A stretch of 64,000 bases of DNA from Prorocentrum cordatum (GCA_963575745.1 CAUYUJ010019362.1:17501-81500); one strand, 5' to 3'. Numbered from the stretch's first letter, positions 19,732 through 29,895 are shown. The notes: generated by a model from the letters alone, not told the origin. Numbers and translations are program-made.

Positions 19732-19920
19732 GGGCGGAAAAGAGGGGGGTGATGACTAGGGGGTGGTGGATATCATGGCGGGGGCCATGATATTTCCCCA
19801 GGTCTCGTGGCGCCTCTTCTTATTTCATTACGTCCCTGGCCCCCCCGCTGGGCCGCGCACATGCCGCCGGTCATGATTTGCACACACCCCTCTTGGACAC
19901 CCCCCTCTTGGCCGCTTCCA
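19732..19920 (+). mobile_element. TE-6 element
   Basis: Left end GGGCGGAAAAGAGGGGGGTG, right end CACCCCCCTCTTGGCCGC: inverted repeats. The interior is very well conserved with 30719-30908 and 55506-55693, including CATTACGTCCCTGGCCCCCC, GGGCCGCGCACATG and CCGGTCATGATTT. Low divergence suggests recent spread. Confidence 0.9.
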
Positions 19921-20051
19921 CATGCTCCGATTCCCGACTCGGGCCCCAGCCCGCCGGAGCTGCCCTCGCATGGCCGGTCCGTCGGACCGACGGCACGCGC
20001 TCCGCTCCGCTCCGCTCCAGTCCCTCGTGGAGTGTTTCGCTGCCCTTGTAT

Positions 20052-20308
20052 CTAGGCCTCCTAGATGGGGTCGGAGTAAATGGGGTCGGAGGATCGCGCC
20101 GCATCGTCGATGCATCGACGATGCGGCTCGATGCGGAGTCCGATTTTCTCCACGCCGACGTCGCCGATGCATCGCCGACGTTCCACGCCTCATCGCCGGT
20201 GCATCGCCGATGCATCGCCGATGCATCGCCGATGTATCGCCGATGTATCGGCGATGCGGCGCGGTCCTCCGACCCCATCTACTCCGACCCCATCCAGGAG
20301 GCCTCTAC
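20052..20308 (+). mobile_element. TE-7 foldback element
   Basis: Arms AGGCCTCCTAGATGGGGTCG and CGACCCCATCCAGGAGGCCT enclose a chain of ATCGCCGATGC units (about nine) that can itself fold. A TE-2 copy begins six bases later. Confidence 0.9.
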
Positions 20309-20314
20309 TGTATT

Positions 20315-20481
20315 AAGTCGGGCTTGTCCCTTTTTACAGGCTACAGGGAGAATGTTGAAGAATAGTCGAGAACTAGCCTGGGGACGACTCTGTCTGTGAC
20401 TGTTGGACTGCTTTCTGCGTGTGTGTTGACTATGTGTCAGCTTCCTTCCAACAGCCGCCTGCAGCAGGACATGCCCGACCT
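20315..20481 (+). mobile_element. TE-2 MITE copy
   Basis: AAGTCGGGCTTGTCCCTTTT to GCAGCAGGACATGCCCGACC. The TE-2 landmark CTGGGGACGA is present. Confidence 0.85.
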
Positions 20482-20572
20482 AGCTTTTGTGGACACCCCC
20501 ATCGCCTATCCCGTCGCCGAGCGGCATGCGGATCCGAGCGGCGCGGGGGCTCGGGCACGGCATGGGAAGATC

Positions 20573-20742
20573 GGGTGTTGCTAGAAGTACCCCTGGTCCA
20601 AGGTGCCCCCAGCTTTTCGCTTCATTTTGGAGCCTTTGGGGCCCTCTGGGCCTCGTAAGGGGTGCTTTGGAAGCCGTCTGGGCTACCCCGAAATTCTTCG
20701 GGGCACCTTGGCCCAGGGGCACCTCTAGCAACACCCGAGAAG
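20573..20742 (+). mobile_element. TE-21 MITE copy
   Basis: Terminal inverted repeats of about 37 bp: GGGTGTTGCTAGAAGTACCC then CTGGTCCAAGGTGCCCC faces GGGGCACCTTGGCCCAGGGG then CACCTCTAGCAACACCC. A diverged copy is at 34302-34452. Confidence 0.9.
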
Positions 20743-20849
20743 AGGAGGCGCGAGTCTGGGGCTCCGCCCGTGCTCTGGGTTTGCAGCCCGGGGCGCAGCC
20801 AAGGCGCAGCACCACTTTTGGGCTCAGGTCGGGGCGATCCAGGAGGGGA

Positions 20850-21005
20850 AAGCACACACAGACACCATGAATCCTCGATTCCCCAGAAAATATGGGAAAA
20901 TAGGGGAAGTGGGGGGGAAGACAGGAGCCCAGAACATATGGGAAAGATATGGGGAATCTTTCTATTTGTGTGCATTTATTTGTGTGTGTCCTGGGGCCCC
21001 TTCAA
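20850..21005 (+). mobile_element. TE-10 MITE copy
   Basis: GGGGAAAGCACACACAGACA on the left, TTTGTGTGTGTCCTGGGGCC then CCTTC on the right, with GGGAAAATA and ATATGGGGAATC inside. The ends are a loose inverted repeat. Confidence 0.8.
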
Positions 21006-21013
21006 CGATCAAA

Positions 21014-21216
21014 ATAGGCACGGAAAGAGCGGGTACGATGCTCAACAGCAGTTCCCGTTCGTTTTGAACAGGACTCGCGGTTCGCGCCGCCGCGGACGTA
21101 ATTCTGGGAGGACAGAAAGCCGCCTGCCCAACAGCGGCCGTGGTCGGTGTTGGACGACATTTATTGTTGGGCAGTGTGCCAATGCTTGTCCGTACCCATC
21201 TCGGGCGTTCAAATCA
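21014..21216 (+). mobile_element. TE-11 MITE copy
   Basis: GGCACGGAAAGAGCGGGTAC on the left, GTGCCAATGCTTGTCCGTAC on the right; TTTTGAACAGGACTCGCGGT inside is shared with 15092-15288. Confidence 0.85.
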
Positions 21217-21610
21217 GGAGGACTCTGGTTTGGGGGCCACTCCTTCTGGGGGTCGTGTCCGTGGCCGACAGGCGCCGGGACCAGAAGAGCCCCCTTCGTC
21301 CCTTGCCCAGCCTCCCTTGCGGTGTCACGATGACTGGGCCCCCGGGGCAGCCACTGGGCAGCCACTGGGTCGGTCCGCGAGGCCCTTCGGGGAGGAGGCT
21401 GCCGGTTCCTCTCGTCGACGCGCCCTGCAGCGCCGCGGCCAGGGCCTCGAGGCGGGTCCGGACGTGGCGACGCGGCTTCCCTTTCTCCTGGAGCCCCGCG
21501 CGCCCCGAAAGAACGCCCGAGTTTCTCCTCGTCCCCCGTCTCCGCTCCGCCCGGGCAGAAGCCGAGATACTGTGGAGTCATAAGCTTCCGGAGGTTCGCG
21601 CGGACGAGCG
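21217..21610. other. Unclassified part of TIM17 intron 2
   Basis: GC-rich, with a + strand frame (RSARAEAEILWSHKLPEVR near 21545-21600) that I do not recognise. No support for a gene. Confidence 0.3.
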
Positions 21611-21612
21611 GG

Positions 21613-21776
21613 GGCGGACAGACCTCCGACCCCGACACGTCGACTGAGGAGTTGGCCGTTTTCGGTTCGCGAGAGGGCGTCGCGGCTGTCATTTTTCCGG
21701 GTCCAGGTCCGTCGGTTTCGGTCCCAGGCCGTTTTCACTGAGGGGAGGTTTACTTAAAGGGAGGTTTGTCCACCGC
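21613..21776 (+). mobile_element. TE-4 MITE copy
   Basis: GGCGGACAGACCTCCGACCC to AAAGGGAGGTTTGTCCACCG then CC. Best preserved TE-4 ends in the window. Confidence 0.9.
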
Positions 21777-21959
21777 CGAGATGACCGGGGTCGGCGCTGG
21801 ACGGACCCCCCTGGCCATGACACCCCTGGGGCGTCGCCGGAGGCGTTGCCGAGGGGGGGTCGGGGAGAGGCCCAGCGTCGAGCTTCGCAATCCGCGCGGA
21901 CACTTGCGTAGGTTGTTTGCCGTCTTCTTCTTTTTTTTGTGAGTCTGATCATTCGCATA

Positions 21960-22054
21960 TTTATTGTTATTGCTTATTTTTATTATTATTAGTAGTTTGA
22001 TTGTTGTTAATACTACTACTACTGCTACTGCTGCTACTACTACTACTACTACTA

Positions 22055-22148
<94 letters not shown>

Positions 22149-22262
22149 GATTAGTATGATTATTATTACTAGTCGTAGTAGTATTAGTACTAGTGTTATG
22201 ATGATGAGTATTATTATTCTTATTCTTAATATCATTATTATTATTATGAGTAGTAGTAGTAT

Positions 22263-22307
<45 letters not shown>

Positions 22308-22308
22308 A

Positions 22309-22344
<36 letters not shown>

Positions 22345-22381
22345 CGTAGTCGTAGTCGTAGTCGTAGTCGTAGTCATAGTC

Positions 22382-22428
<47 letters not shown>

Positions 22429-22440
22429 CGTAGTACTCTT
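21960..22440. repeat. ACT array facing an AGT array
   Basis: A pure ACT run (about 22012-22148, some CCA/GCT breaks) is followed after about 100 bp of ATT/TAG-rich spacer by a pure AGT run (22249-22432, with AGTCGT hexamers). The two are reverse complements, so the DNA can fold into one large triplet hairpin. Confidence 0.95.
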
Positions 22441-22674
22441 CTTCCTCTTTTTCGTCTTCCTCCTTTTCTACTTTGCCTTCCCCTCCCAGTCGATCGCTCT
22501 CCCCCCGCCCGTGTCTGAGCCCTCTGCTCCTCGCCACGCAGGGCCTGCCGGCTCGACGCAGGGTGACGGAGGAGGGGAAGGAGGGAGAGGAAGGCAAGCT
22601 TTAGTGCCCCGGATGCTCACCGGCGGATGTGCCAGGAGGTCCCCGGAGACCCAGGTTCGTTCGAAGAAGAAAGA

Positions 22675-22842
22675 AGCCATAAACAGAAATTTTGGGCGCT
22701 CCGCGCGGATACCTTGGATCCGCGCTGGGACCCCCCGGCGGCGCCTCCGGTGCCGCTCCTGGCGCGCTCCGCGCGCCAGGGAGGGAGGTCCAGCTCAGAT
22801 CCAAGAAACCTGCGCGGAGCGCCAAGAGTTTATGTTTATGGT
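22675..22842 (+). mobile_element. TE-5 foldback, near-complete
   Basis: CCATAAACAGAAATTTTGGG then CGCTCCGCGCGGA on the left is the inverse of CTGCGCGGAGCGCC then AAGAGTTTATGTTTATGG on the right. The GC-rich centre is CGGCGCCTCCGGTGCCGC. Confidence 0.9.
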
Positions 22843-22869
22843 TTTTGTTTTCTTCTTCTAGTCGTAGAG

Positions 22870-23404
22870 TCATCCAGAGGCCTTTGGAGGTTCAAGATGG
22901 CGAAACGCGCCTAGATCCCAGGTCCACGACCGTCGTTGAAGGAACGACGACAAGGACGAGGATGTTTGAGGGATTCGGCCATCTTGTAGTGATATCGTAA
23001 GGAAATGCCCGCCCACCGGGACCTTGAAGACGCACAAGGCGACAAGGAATGCGAAGCGCGCGAACCAGAGGAACAGTTTCACAACTACCGCGTGCCACCC
23101 CTTGTGGAAACCCATAGCCTCCTCTTTGAAGCAGAAGGAAGGCAAAGAGGACGAGGAAGCGTGAGGAGGAGCACCTCGCGTGCAGCAGGGAGTGGATGGC
23201 AGTGCTGTAACATCCACTCCCTGCATGATGCCATATACCCTCGCATGCTGCTGGTTCGCAGAAGGCATCGAGAGGACACCACACAGTGCGCTGCGCCAGC
23301 ACGGAACACGCAATACGCAGCCATGTATTGGCTCACGCATCGGTCCAGCGCCACATGAGGTGGACGTGGTGGGGCCAGGCATACGGAAACGAACACTGGC
23401 ATAA
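22870..23404. other. Unclassified part of TIM17 intron 2 with a hairpin
   Basis: Base composition is more balanced than around it. A 17-bp stem, GCAGCAGGGAGTGGATG (23182-23198), pairs with CATCCACTCCCTGCATG (23210-23226). Frames exist on both strands but none is recognised. Confidence 0.45.
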
Positions 23405-23455
23405 AGATAACGATTCGAAGGTCCGCGCGGACCTCCGAGCTTTTACGTGTATGCC
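23405..23455 (+). mobile_element. TE-5 miniature remnant
   Basis: Only the arms remain: CGAAGGTCCGCGCGGACCTC then CGAGCTTTTACG. The loop is gone. Confidence 0.6.
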
Positions 23456-23654
23456 ATCCGGCCAGGCGCGATCACGGCAGGGGCGCCATCCCTGGACTGC
23501 CGCCCTGGGCTGCCGTCCGGGGAGGAGCACCATGTGGGGTACCGCCCGCCCTGCCCGCAGCGCTGCCGCCCGTGTGCGTGCTGCCTCCACGCGGAGGGAG
23601 GGGGGCGGAGGGCACCTCGGAGCGCGGGTTGCGACGTTTCGCCTCCCCCCTTTC

Positions 23655-23842
23655 TTCTCGGCGGCGAACGAGGGGGGGGGGGGAAGTGAGAGAGGAGAAG
23701 GACTTCCCAGAAGGCCTTCGGAAGTCCCGGGGCCTTCCGAGAAGTGTTCCACGCCTTCCCCGAGGACGCAAAGAACGTCTCGGAAGCCCCGCCGCCTTCT
23801 GAGAAGGCCTTCTCCTCCTCGCTTCCGCCCCCCCGCTCGCCA
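23655..23842 (+). mobile_element. TE-16 element
   Basis: GGCGAACGAGGGGGGGGGGG then AAGTGAGAG on the left, CGCTTCCGCCCCCCCGCTCG then CC on the right, CTTCTGAGAAGGCCTTCTCC before the end. Confidence 0.8.
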
Positions 23843-24041
23843 CCCATTTTCACGTGCTCCTCGTCCCGTCCCTCTCCTCGTCTGCCTCCTCCGCTCCTCC
23901 GCATATCCTCTCGGCCGGGGGGCGGGACCGACCACACCGCCAGGGAGACCCCCCTTGCCTCCTCGCATCTTCTCGCCCTGGTGGTGCTGATGTCGCCTTT
24001 CCTTTGTTCCTACACGACCGCGACGACGACCCCCCGTCGAG

Positions 24042-24108
24042 GCTCCAGGGCGCCATGTACAGCGCCAGGAACCGCGCTCCGATCCTGGGCGGCAACTTCG
24101 CTGTCTGG
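24042..24108 (+). CDS. TIM17: TIM17 exon C
   Basis: It encodes LQGAMYSARNRAPILGGNF then AVW, the segment of Tim17 leading into the second membrane span (the RAPxLGGNFAVWG pattern is diagnostic for the family). One base completes the arginine codon begun in exon B; the exon ends in phase 0 after TGG, and the intron starts with GC. The acceptor is AG (24040-24041) followed by G. Intron 2 is 4807 bp. Confidence 0.92.
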
Positions 24109-24184
24109 GCGCGCGCGCGCGCGTGCGCCCCCGCGCGCCGTGGGCGGCGGCGGCTGACGAAGGTTCCTCGCCCGATCAATATCA

Positions 24185-24342
24185 GGAAGGGAAAACCACA
24201 CAGACACAACGGATCGTCGACCCCCAGGAAAAGATAAGAGAGTATTATTGGAAGTGGGGGGGGAGGCGGAAACCCAGAAAATAGATGGGAATCTTGGGAT
24301 TCGTGTCTACTGATCTGCGTGCCCCTGGGCCCCTTGGCATGA
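24185..24342 (+). mobile_element. TE-10 MITE copy
   Basis: GGGAAAACCACACAGACACA to GCGTGCCCCTGGGCCCCTTG. It lies 76 bp after exon C, in intron 3. Confidence 0.75.
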
Positions 24343-24449
24343 CAAGGCATGGCATTCTGGTAGCACGACATCCGCCCTGGGGCGGAGGCGGCGCACGACA
24401 GATTCTTCTGGACGCGCCCGGCGGCCCCCTGCCTGTGCTCGAGGCTTCA

Positions 24450-24597
24450 GGAGGGGAAAAGACACATCGATTCCCCAGAAAATATGGGAAAATATGGGAA
24501 TTGGGGGGGGAGAAAAAAAAAACCCAAAATATGGGAGAGTATGGGGAATCCTGTTATTTGTGTGTATTTATTTGTGTGTCCCAGGGCCCCTTCAAGG
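24450..24597 (+). mobile_element. TE-10 MITE copy
   Basis: AGGGGAAAAGACACATCGAT to TTTGTGTGTCCCAGGGCCCC then TTC. It has a run of nine A (24514-24522). The second TE-10 in the same 1.3-kb intron. Confidence 0.8.
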
Positions 24598-24599
24598 TT

Positions 24600-24830
24600 G
24601 TCGGTATCGTGCCCTCCCCCTGGTCCGGGGGAGGTCCGAGTTCGACGAGGGCCGATCGATTCGACTGCGCGTGAGAGTGGCCCTTCGCCGGCGGGACCTC
24701 TGGTGCGGGCTCATCGGGGTCCCCCCGATTGCCGAGCGCGATGCTTTCGCGGCTGCTTGCGCGCTTGGATTCGGCCACCGTGCGCCGCCAATCGTCCGCG
24801 CACCCGAAGGTCACTCCTGCCCAGGGTCAC
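24600..24830. other. Unclassified part of TIM17 intron 3 with an open frame
   Basis: The + strand reads DLWCGLIGVPPIAERDAFAA then ACALGFGHRAPPIVRAP with fairly G/C-rich third positions. It does not match Tim17 and is not recognised. Confidence 0.25.
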
Positions 24831-24834
24831 TCTA

Positions 24835-25010
24835 CAGTCGGGGCCCTGAAGAAGGAACCCTTTTCGTTGGGGAGGGGCTCCGTGTTCCTTGATTGTTTCA
24901 CAGCTTGCTTTAGGTTTTCCCTAGGTTTTCGATGGGAAGTCGAATTTGAACTGATGGGAAAAAGGGGCCTCGTTCCTTATTTAGGGTTCCGTAGGTCAAC
25001 GCCCCGACTG
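24835..25010 (+). mobile_element. TE-3 MITE copy
   Basis: TA|CAGTCGGGGCCCTGAAG on the left, AACGCCCCGACTG|TA on the right. The interior words GGAACCCTTTTCG and GGGCCTCGTTCCTTATTTAG are inverted relative to each other. The ends resemble pogo/Tigger-type elements. Confidence 0.92.
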
Positions 25011-25449
25011 TATGGGCGGAGCCGATCGATGCAGATGGGAGGTGGGAACATCAGCCCGAGCCAGTTGGTCAGTTGTCCTCAGTAGAGCAGTGGGTGCGCA
25101 GTTTTGGCAGCACGCCGGGTGTGGTTGGGCCAGGCCGACGTCCTGGGAAACACGGCAACGGCATGAACGGGGGCCGCTCTAGATGTGCTCTCATCTTCGC
25201 GTGCTGAGTCGATTCGGTATCGCTTGATATAGCCTTTCGTTGGTCGCGTTCGCTTGGTGCCAGGAGGACGTTCCTATAGTCGTCTCTATCCCTCCTCGTC
25301 TTCCCCCACCCATCTCCCCGATCTTACCTCACTCCCCACCGCGGACCCTGCCCTTTCAACTGCTCATCCGCGTCCCGCTACGTTCGTAAGTGCACGGCGC
25401 GGTTCTGTTGCTCTCTATGTCTTTCAAGAACATTGTGGCGCCGCCCCAG

Positions 25450-25496
25450 GGCGGGACGTTCTCGTGCTTCGACTGCTCGCTGCAGTACATCAGGAG
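25450..25496 (+). CDS. TIM17: TIM17 exon D
   Basis: It encodes GGTFSCFDCSLQYIRR, matching the Tim17 region after the second span where GGxFSxxDCxxxxxR is conserved; the cysteine after aspartate is one of the family's conserved residues. It enters in phase 0 after the tryptophan of exon C, with acceptor AG (25448-25449) then G. It leaves in phase 2 after GGAG with a GC donor. At 47 bp it is one of the smallest pieces. Confidence 0.9.
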
Positions 25497-25775
25497 GCTC
25501 GTGCCCGCCCTCACTCTCGGAAGAGAGGGGAGGAGCAGGAACATGAGGAGCAGGAACATGAAGCCTGACACATTTTCGCAACGTTCGCTTCGCTGTCGTC
25601 CAAAGCTCGCCACGACCGACTCGCGCGTCCGCCTAGGCAGAGACAAAACAGTGTCGTAGTTGTCGGTCTCCTGGGGACCTCCCTGGCCCACTGACCGTTA
25701 GAACAACGGCTTAGCCTATCAGACCGGTCCCAGGGAGAGGAGGACCCGCTTCATCCACGACCTGTTTTTTTTTCA

Positions 25776-25936
25776 CCACCACCAAGCCACCCCAACCCAA
25801 CCCGGAGGCCTCAATTTGCCATGCATTTCCAGTGTGGGGGGTCGGGGAACATCGAAAAAGCACATATGGAGCCCATGCCCCCCCTTTCCCGAAATTCGGG
25901 TCTTCGGGTTGGGTTGGGGTGGTCTTGTAGGTAGTC
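25776..25936 (+). mobile_element. TE-13 MITE copy
   Basis: CCACCCCAACCCAACCCGGA to TCTTCGGGTTGGGTTGGGGT then GGT; inner words TTTCCAGTGTGGGGGGTCGG and CCGAAATTCGGG. Intact reference for the interrupted copies. Confidence 0.88.
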
Positions 25937-25939
25937 ATT

Positions 25940-26505
25940 CTTCTTGTCAGAGGAAATGAAGGAGGTGCGGACTCGGGGCCTTTCACTGCTTGATGCAGAA
26001 ATTTGGTTCCGGCCTCGTGCTCACCAAGGCCATAGATATGTGGGTATATATATATATATGTATGTATATACATATTCAATTTGCATGGTCCCTCCTCCCC
26101 CTCAGCATCTGCCGCTTCCTCCTCGTCCCTCGTCCCTCATTCATACCTCCTTCCCTCCTCCTCCCCCTGCCTGTACTCTGCTGCCGCCTGTCTCTCCCCT
26201 GTCCTCCCCAGGAGGCCACTCCTCCCCAGGGCTCGGGCGCACTCGTGCCGTTGCAGGCGCACGCGTGCAGGGAGCGCGTGCGGTATCCCGCAAGAGGGGA
26301 GTTACCCCAAAGTCACCCGAGGCCTAGGGAGCCCCCCCCCCCCCAGACGGACCAGAAGTTTGTAAAAGCATCCTCTCGCACCCAGCATCGATCCTCCGTC
26401 CTCCCCCACGGTCCTGGAGAGTGTGTGTGGTGTGCAGCCTCTCGCTCTCTCTCTCTCTCGATCTCTCCCTCTCTCTCTATCCTTCGCGGGCCCAAACTAG
26501 ACCTT
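25940..26505. other. TA and TC microsatellites in pyrimidine-rich DNA
   Basis: TATATATATATATGTATG at 26045-26062, TCC-rich at 26085-26215, C-run at 26331-26344, TCTCTC runs at 26441-26482. No gene. Confidence 0.6.
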
Positions 26506-27500
26506 CCTGGTTGAACTGCACACATTTCGTCACTCCCGTGAAATCCTACGACGACCAGCGGAGCGGCGCCCCTCACGAACCCAGACTCAATATCGTTCTC
26601 CCAGGTCCAAAACCCCCGGGACCCCAAAACCCCCCCCAGGGTTGGGTTTCCCAAAACCTCCAGGACCCCAAGACCCCCCCCAGGGGGGGGTTTTCCAAAA
26701 CCCCCGGGACCCCAAACCTCCCCCAAGGGGGGGGGGTCCAAAAGCTCCGGGACCCCCCCCCCCCCCAGGGAGGGGTTTTCCAAAAGCCCCGGGACCCCAA
26801 ACCCCCCCAAGGGGGGGGTCCAAAAACGCCCCCCCTCCCCCAGGGAAGGGTCCGATTTCGATCCGATCCGGCTTATCGAATCGATGTTGGGGCCGCCTGC
26901 CAGTGGAGTTCAGCGCCAACCAGATTGAAACAAGAGTTCGGCCTCCTTGGATGGTGCCATCTGAGCACATGCCGTCGATGTCGTGAGCTCCTGCATGGGA
27001 GGTCAGCGGAGCGGCACCCCACGCGAGCCAAAATTAGACCTCGCCTTTCTTGGGTGCTGCCACCCCACCTGCGCAAGTGTGGCCACTCTCGTGAGCTCCT
27101 GGGAGGTCCAGCGGAGTGGTGCCCCACGCGAGCCCACATTTGACCTCGCCCTCGCTGGGTGGTGCCCACTGCGCAACCGTTGTCAGTCTCGTGAGCTCCT
27201 GGGAGTTCCAGTGGAGCGGCTCCCCGCGCGAACCCAATCCACACCTCGCCCTCCCTGGGTGCTGCCAACTGTGCATCTGTGGTCACTTTCGTGAGCTACT
27301 GGGAGGTCCAGTTTCTGGCGAAGTGGTGCCTCACTCGGACACCAATTTGGCCTTGCCTTCCTTTGGCGGTGCCAACTGAGCAGCCGTCGGCCCTTTCGTG
27401 AGCTACGGGGAGGTCCAGCGGAGCGGTGCCCCTCGCGGACCCAAGTTAGATCTCACCATCCCTGGCTGAGCTCCTGCGAGGTCCAGCGGAGTTCCCCTGG
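26506..27500 (+). repeat. Satellite with 100-bp units, interrupted by a GGTCC array
   Basis: Units of about 95-108 bp carry GTGAGCTCCTGGGAGGTCCA, GCGGAGCGGTGCCCC and CTCGCCCTCCCTGGGTGCTG. They start near 26540, 26895, 26990, 27091, 27192, 27291, 27399 and 27468. Between the first and second units lies an array (26600-26850) of 45-55 bp words such as CCGGGACCCCAAACC, CCCCAAGGGGGG and GGTCCAAAA. Confidence 0.85.
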
Positions 27501-27654
27501 TTGCTCTCGCAGAACAGAGAGCAACATAAACATACTTCTAGACGCTTTGCGGAACCCCACCAGCCCATCCATATACGATGCCCAGGTGGGTTGCCCTGAT
27601 CAGGGATGTGGAGGAGCATGCAGTGGAACGAAGGGCTGGGGGATCAGTCATATG

Positions 27655-27770
27655 CCGGAGAAGGAGGAGGAGGAGGAGGAGGAGGAGGAGGAGGAGGGGG
27701 AGGTGGAGGAGAGGAGGAGGAGGAGGAGGAGGAGGAGGAGGGGGAGGTGGAGGAGGAGGGGTAGGAGTAG
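27655..27770 (+). repeat. GGA microsatellite
   Basis: GGA run with GGTGGAGG breaks, directly before the next satellite. Confidence 0.9.
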
Positions 27771-27776
27771 GAATCT

Positions 27777-28795
27777 ATCAGCGGCAATCCGCGCGCGCGC
27801 GAGCACGCGCGTTGGCGATTGGCATTTGTGCGTCCAGTGTCGTATATCCGCTTGCGGATGTTCCCGTTTTCCGATCAGAGAATGGGCTTTTACATTTGGT
27901 CATCGCCATTGAATTTTGGAGTTCAACATCGCTCCCGTTGCATAAACATCAATCAGGGGCATGCCGCCGCCGCGCGCGCGCGGTGGCGATTGGCATTTGC
28001 GCATTCAGTGTCGTATATCCACGTGAGGGTGTTCCCGTCTTCAATACATTTTGACATTGGGTTTTCGCCATGAGGGTTGGAGTTCAACATGTCTCCCGTT
28101 GTATTCAAGCTATCAGCTGCATGAAGCCGCCGCGCGCGCGCGGTGTCGCTTGGCCGCTGTGCAATCAGCGTCGTATATCCACGCGGGGATGTTCCCGTCT
28201 TCCGATTAGAGAATGCATTTTTACATTGGGTTTTCGCCATTGGGTTTTGGAGTTCAACATCGCTCCCGTTGTTTGAAACCAATCAGCGGCATGCCGCCGC
28301 CGCGCGTTGGCGATTGGCATTTCTGCATTCTGGGCCGCATATCCACACGGGGATGTTCCCGTCTTCCGGTCAGAGAATGAATTGTCACACCGTGTCATCG
28401 CCATTGGGTTTTGGAGTTCAACATGTCCCCCGCTAGATCAAATTTACCAGCGGCCTGCCGCCGCGGCGCGCCGCGCGCTGTTGATTCGCATTCCTGCATT
28501 CTGTTCCCATCTTCCGATCAGAGAATGAATGTTTACATTGGTTTTTCGCCATTGGGTTTTGGAGTTCAACATGGTTCCCGTTGTATGACAATCTATCAGC
28601 GGCATGCCGCCGCGCGCGCGTGCGTTAGCGGCATTTGTGCATTCAGTGTCGCAGATCCACGTGGGGATGTTCCCGTTTTCCGATCAAAGAGTGAATTTTT
28701 CTATTTGGTTTCCGCCAGTGGGGTTCGGAGTTGAACATCGCCCCCGTTGTATAAAATCAACAAGCGGCGCGCCGCATTTGCGTATTCCGTGCCGC
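27777..28795 (+). repeat. Satellite with 146-174 bp units and CG-alternating cores
   Basis: Six full units and one partial start at 27777, 27951, 28109, 28280, 28446, 28592 and 28756. Each has ATCAGCGGCATGCCGCCGCG, a CGCGCGCG tract, GGCGATTGGCATTTGTGC, CGTATATCCACGCGGGGATG, TTCCCGTCTTCCGATCAGAG and TTTTGGAGTTCAACATCGCT. No coding role is evident. Confidence 0.93.
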
Positions 28796-29060
28796 TTCGC
28801 AACCCAGACCGGGTGCGCGGTGCTCTGGGAGTGGTCCCTGAGCGCGGTCTCTATCCACGCTAGAGTCGCAGGGCGTGGCAGGCGTGGCCTGGCGCCAAGG
28901 GGGGGCGCGCAGGAACCTGCCTCTGCACGCGTGGCGCCAGGGCGGTCGCGGGGACGTATCCAGCGATCCAGTTTGCCCTGGCTCCCTTTTTGTTTCCCAT
29001 AGGCGCGTTACAGCGCAGGGGGAAACAATGTTTCAAATTGTATCCCAAAAATATATGTTT
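28796..29060. other. Unclassified stretch after the satellite
   Basis: Nothing recognised. Confidence 0.35.
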
Positions 29061-29084
29061 CAAGCAGTTTGTATACATTTGCTG

Positions 29085-29395
29085 CTGATCATGATGACGA
29101 CGACGATGATGATGGTGAACATGACTGTGATGATGCTGATGATGATGATGATGATGCTGGTGATGGTGACGGTGATGGTGACGGTGCTGATGATGCTGTC
29201 GACGGTGTCGACGACCACGATGATGATGCCGATGATAATAATAGTGGTGATGCTGGTGTTGCTGTTGTTGATGATGATGATGCTGATGATCATGCTGATT
29301 ATGCTGGTGATGATGATGCTGATGATGACGACGACGACAACAATGACGATGACGATGAAGATGACGATGACGATGACGACTGTGATGATGAACCC
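29085..29395 (+). repeat. GAT/GAC triplet tract
   Basis: GATGATGCTGATGAT-type triplets, reading as poly-Asp on this strand and poly-His or poly-Ile/Val on the other. Treated as microsatellite. Confidence 0.85.
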
Positions 29396-29514
29396 CCCCA
29401 GCAAGGCCAGGAGGTACCCAAGGGCCCCCCAAGGGAAACCATCATATGCCCCCCGAAACATCCGAACACACTATTTCCCTAGAAATATTTTCGGGAACCT
29501 GTTTCTTATGTTTC

Positions 29515-29895
29515 CACCCCCCAGACCACCGGGAGGACGAGGACGAGAACGAGGGCGAAGTCGAGGAAGAGGAGGGCAAGGAGTAGGATGATGAGGAGCA
29601 GGCAGAGGGCGAGTGGGACGACAAGCGCTGCCCGCCGCGCACGCCGCGGCGCTCCCCGAGGGAGACGGGCGGGGAAACGGAATCGGACGGGAGGGAGGAA
29701 TGGGGAGAGGAGGGGGGAGGAGGAAAAGGAAGAGGAGGATGAGGAGGGAGGAGGAGGAGGAGGAGGAGGAGGAGGAGGAGGAGGAGGAGGAGGAGGAGGA
29801 GGAGGAGGAGGAGGAGGAGGAGGAGAGGAGGAGGAGGAGGAGGAGGAGGAGGAGGAGGAGGAGGAGGAGGAGGAGGAAGAGGAACAGGGGGAGGA
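29515..29895 (+). repeat. GGA/GAC microsatellite array
   Basis: GAC/GAG triplets at 29530-29610 and an almost pure GGA run at 29735-29880. Confidence 0.9.

Noticed and set aside
21964-22518. Thr/Ser-repeat protein
   Set aside because: Direct translation of the ACT and AGT arrays.
24600-24830. Extra coding exon in TIM17 intron 3 (DLWCGLIGVPPIAERDAF)
   Set aside because: It does not fit Tim17, has no matching acceptor and donor in phase between exons C and D, and those exons join without it.
26580-26860. Proline/glycine-rich structural protein on either strand
   Set aside because: Composed of 45-55 bp DNA repeats with long C and G runs; frames follow the repeat and end at its borders.
27777-28795. 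CRISPR-like or gene-family repeat
   Set aside because: Conserved and variable parts do not form equal repeats and spacers; no cas genes; unit length of 146-174 bp fits a satellite.
29069-29482. Acidic 'Asp-rich' protein
   Set aside because: GAT triplet tract; no flanking coding signal and no conserved part.
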